Shown here: in pieces, positions 6,300 to 6,924 of the stretch | Layout of the letters: each line of letters starts with the position of its first letter | Position numbering within the stretch: position 1 is the stretch's first letter | Source of the DNA: an uncultured Christensenellaceae bacterium | Lineage (GTDB): Bacteria > Bacillota > Clostridia > Christensenellales > Borkfalkiaceae | Assembly (NCBI GenBank): GCA_910586675.1 | Contig: CAJUJO010000039.1 | Span: forward strand, 191 to 7,114 | Length of the DNA stretch: 6,924 nt | Reading direction: 5' to 3' | Notes under the pieces: generated by a model | What the model was told of the DNA's origin: nothing | Database searches by the model: none | What the model saw: only the letters and a program-made list of their open reading frames with translations | Translations under genes and position numbers: made by a program

Positions 6300-6371
6300 G
6301 AACAGTGCTACAAGTGTCTTTGCCGAAAGGCTAATTTAATTGTGGAGGTATTAAAAAATGCAAAAAGTAGT
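6300..6371 (+). repeat. Right arm of the long inverted repeat, leader of the 6358 ORF
   Basis: The blocks GAACAGTGCTACAA (6300-6313), CCGAAAGGCT (6323-6332), TAATTGTGGAGG (6337-6348) and TGCAAAAAGTAGT (6359-6371) are the inverted counterpart of 6055-6121. It includes a small GCC-GAAA-GGC hairpin (6322-6331), the GGAGG ribosome site (6344-6348) and the first codons of the downstream ORF. It differs from the left arm by a four-base AATT insertion at 6333-6336 and by divergent linkers. Confidence 0.85.
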
Positions 6372-6666
6372 TTACTCAATCTCAAAGGTAAACAAAGACG
6401 AAAAGTTGAAAGGTGTAGGTTATCTCGTTGAAGGTAACTTACTTATCCCTTCTACTTCTCAAAAAGGTAACACTTACATTCGGGTATTCGAGGACGTTGC
6501 CGAAAAATGCAAAGCCGTAGCAAATTCGGATAATGAGTTCAAAGGCTATGTAACGGTTGCTTATGAAAGCGTCCAACAATCTGATCGCCGCTATCGAGCA
6601 AGGCATAATCACCGAACAAACGAAAATGAGGTTGAAAGAGTTAGAGGCTCAAATCTCGCAATATGA
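6358..6666 (+). CDS. Small protein of unknown function, apparently fused out of frame to recombinase DNA
   Basis: I do not recognise this 102-residue product. Translation start is very well supported: GGAGG at 6344-6348 is nine bases before ATG. Residues 1 to about 67 (MQKVVYSISKVNKDEKLKGV through FKGYVTVAYE) read like a genuine soluble protein with balanced charge and alternating beta-strand character. From about residue 68 the frame reads DNA that codes for a serine recombinase in the next frame (from 6557), which yields the basic, low-quality tail SDRRYRARHNHRTNE. The true C-terminus therefore seems to have been lost in a deletion or recombination joint near 6553-6566. No signal peptide or membrane segment is present. 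Its leader is duplicated in inverted orientation at 6055-6121. It could be a mobile-element accessory protein, but nothing in the sequence proves it. Confidence 0.5.
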   Translation: MQKVVYSISKVNKDEKLKGVGYLVEGNLLIPSTSQKGNTYIRVFEDVAEKCKAVANSDNEFKGYVTVAYESVQQSDRRYRARHNHRTNENEVERVRGSNLAI

Positions 6667-6924
6667 CTTCGACATAGAGCAAGCAAAGCAACGTAACTAT
6701 TCCTACCTTACACCCGAAAAGATTAAAGACTACTTCCGAAAAGTGATTTGCGGCGATATTACAGCCGACAGCACAAGAGAGCATATAATCAAATACTTCA
6801 TTCGGGAAATCATCTTGTATGACGATTGCTTGGTGATAACATACAACTTCACAGACAAGAACATAATGAAAAACCACCCCAGACGACATAGACGAGGTGG
6901 AAAAGGAACTAAAACGGGCTAAAA
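6557..6924 (+). pseudogene. C-terminal fragment of a large serine recombinase
   Basis: The fragment matches the tail of large serine site-specific recombinases. The coiled-coil helix NNLIAAIEQGIITEQTKMRL is followed by KELEAQISQYD, and the closing strand is REIILYDDCLVITYNFTDKN. The catalytic serine domain, recombinase domain and zinc ribbon are absent: the frame has a stop at 6551-6553, and upstream DNA encodes a different protein. The TTG at 6557 is only the frame's opening, with no ribosome site. At about 6869-6873 a run of five A appears to carry a one-base shift. After it the current frame gives basic NHPRRHRRGG to a stop at 6920-6922, while the next frame reads TTPDDIDEVEKELKRAK, open to the window edge and typical of these proteins. 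I infer a decayed mobile-element integrase. Confidence 0.8.

Noticed and set aside
6001..6339. 112-codon plus-strand open frame after the GNAT gene
   Set aside because: It starts inside a terminator, runs through a second terminator and both inverted-repeat regions, has no ribosome site, and its product looks random.
5287..6371. Several regularly placed hairpins as a CRISPR-like array
   Set aside because: The hairpins differ in sequence, have no repeated unit or regular spacing, and no cas gene is present.

Overview
This window looks like chromosomal DNA from a spore-forming clostridial Firmicute. The signs are strong GGAGG ribosome sites, TTGACA/TATAAT promoters, a lipobox lipoprotein, a SpoVB-type flippase, an EFR1-type flavodoxin/ferredoxin fusion and a Bacillus-type glucose-6-phosphate isomerase. 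The organism is inferred from gene content only. No rRNA, tRNA or CRISPR array was seen.

Positions 1-5216 are GC-rich with G/C-ending codons and form a resident block. Four genes lie on the minus strand. In transcription order they are a 93-residue LysM protein (2128-1847), an EFR1-family ferrodoxin (1787-1032), an unknown cysteine-rich 217-residue protein (942-289), and the first 41 codons of a lipoprotein that runs off the left edge (124-1). Two plus-strand genes follow: a SpoVB-like flippase (2208-3728), divergent from the LysM gene, and pgi (3789-5216), whose promoter starts inside the flippase stop region.

From about 5217 to the right edge the DNA is clearly AT-rich and its codon use changes. 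This part holds three hairpins, a GNAT acetyltransferase with its own extended -10 promoter and terminator, then a 317-bp inverted-repeat structure. After that come a small ORF of unknown function and the C-terminal tail of a large serine recombinase. This segment looks horizontally acquired and partly decayed: the recombinase lacks its N-terminal and catalytic parts and has a probable one-base frameshift.

Two observations stand out. The promoter of the left-edge lipoprotein has perfect -35 and -10 hexamers separated by a short 15-bp spacer that contains nine consecutive G residues on the coding strand, which could be a slippage-driven expression switch. At 6055-6371, a leader (conserved blocks, GGAGG, and the first codons MQKVV) is present twice in opposite orientation around a segment containing an intrinsic terminator. 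This could be the remnant of an inverted duplication, an invertible switch, or an RNA structure that masks a ribosome site. I did not identify a complete, clearly novel multi-gene system.
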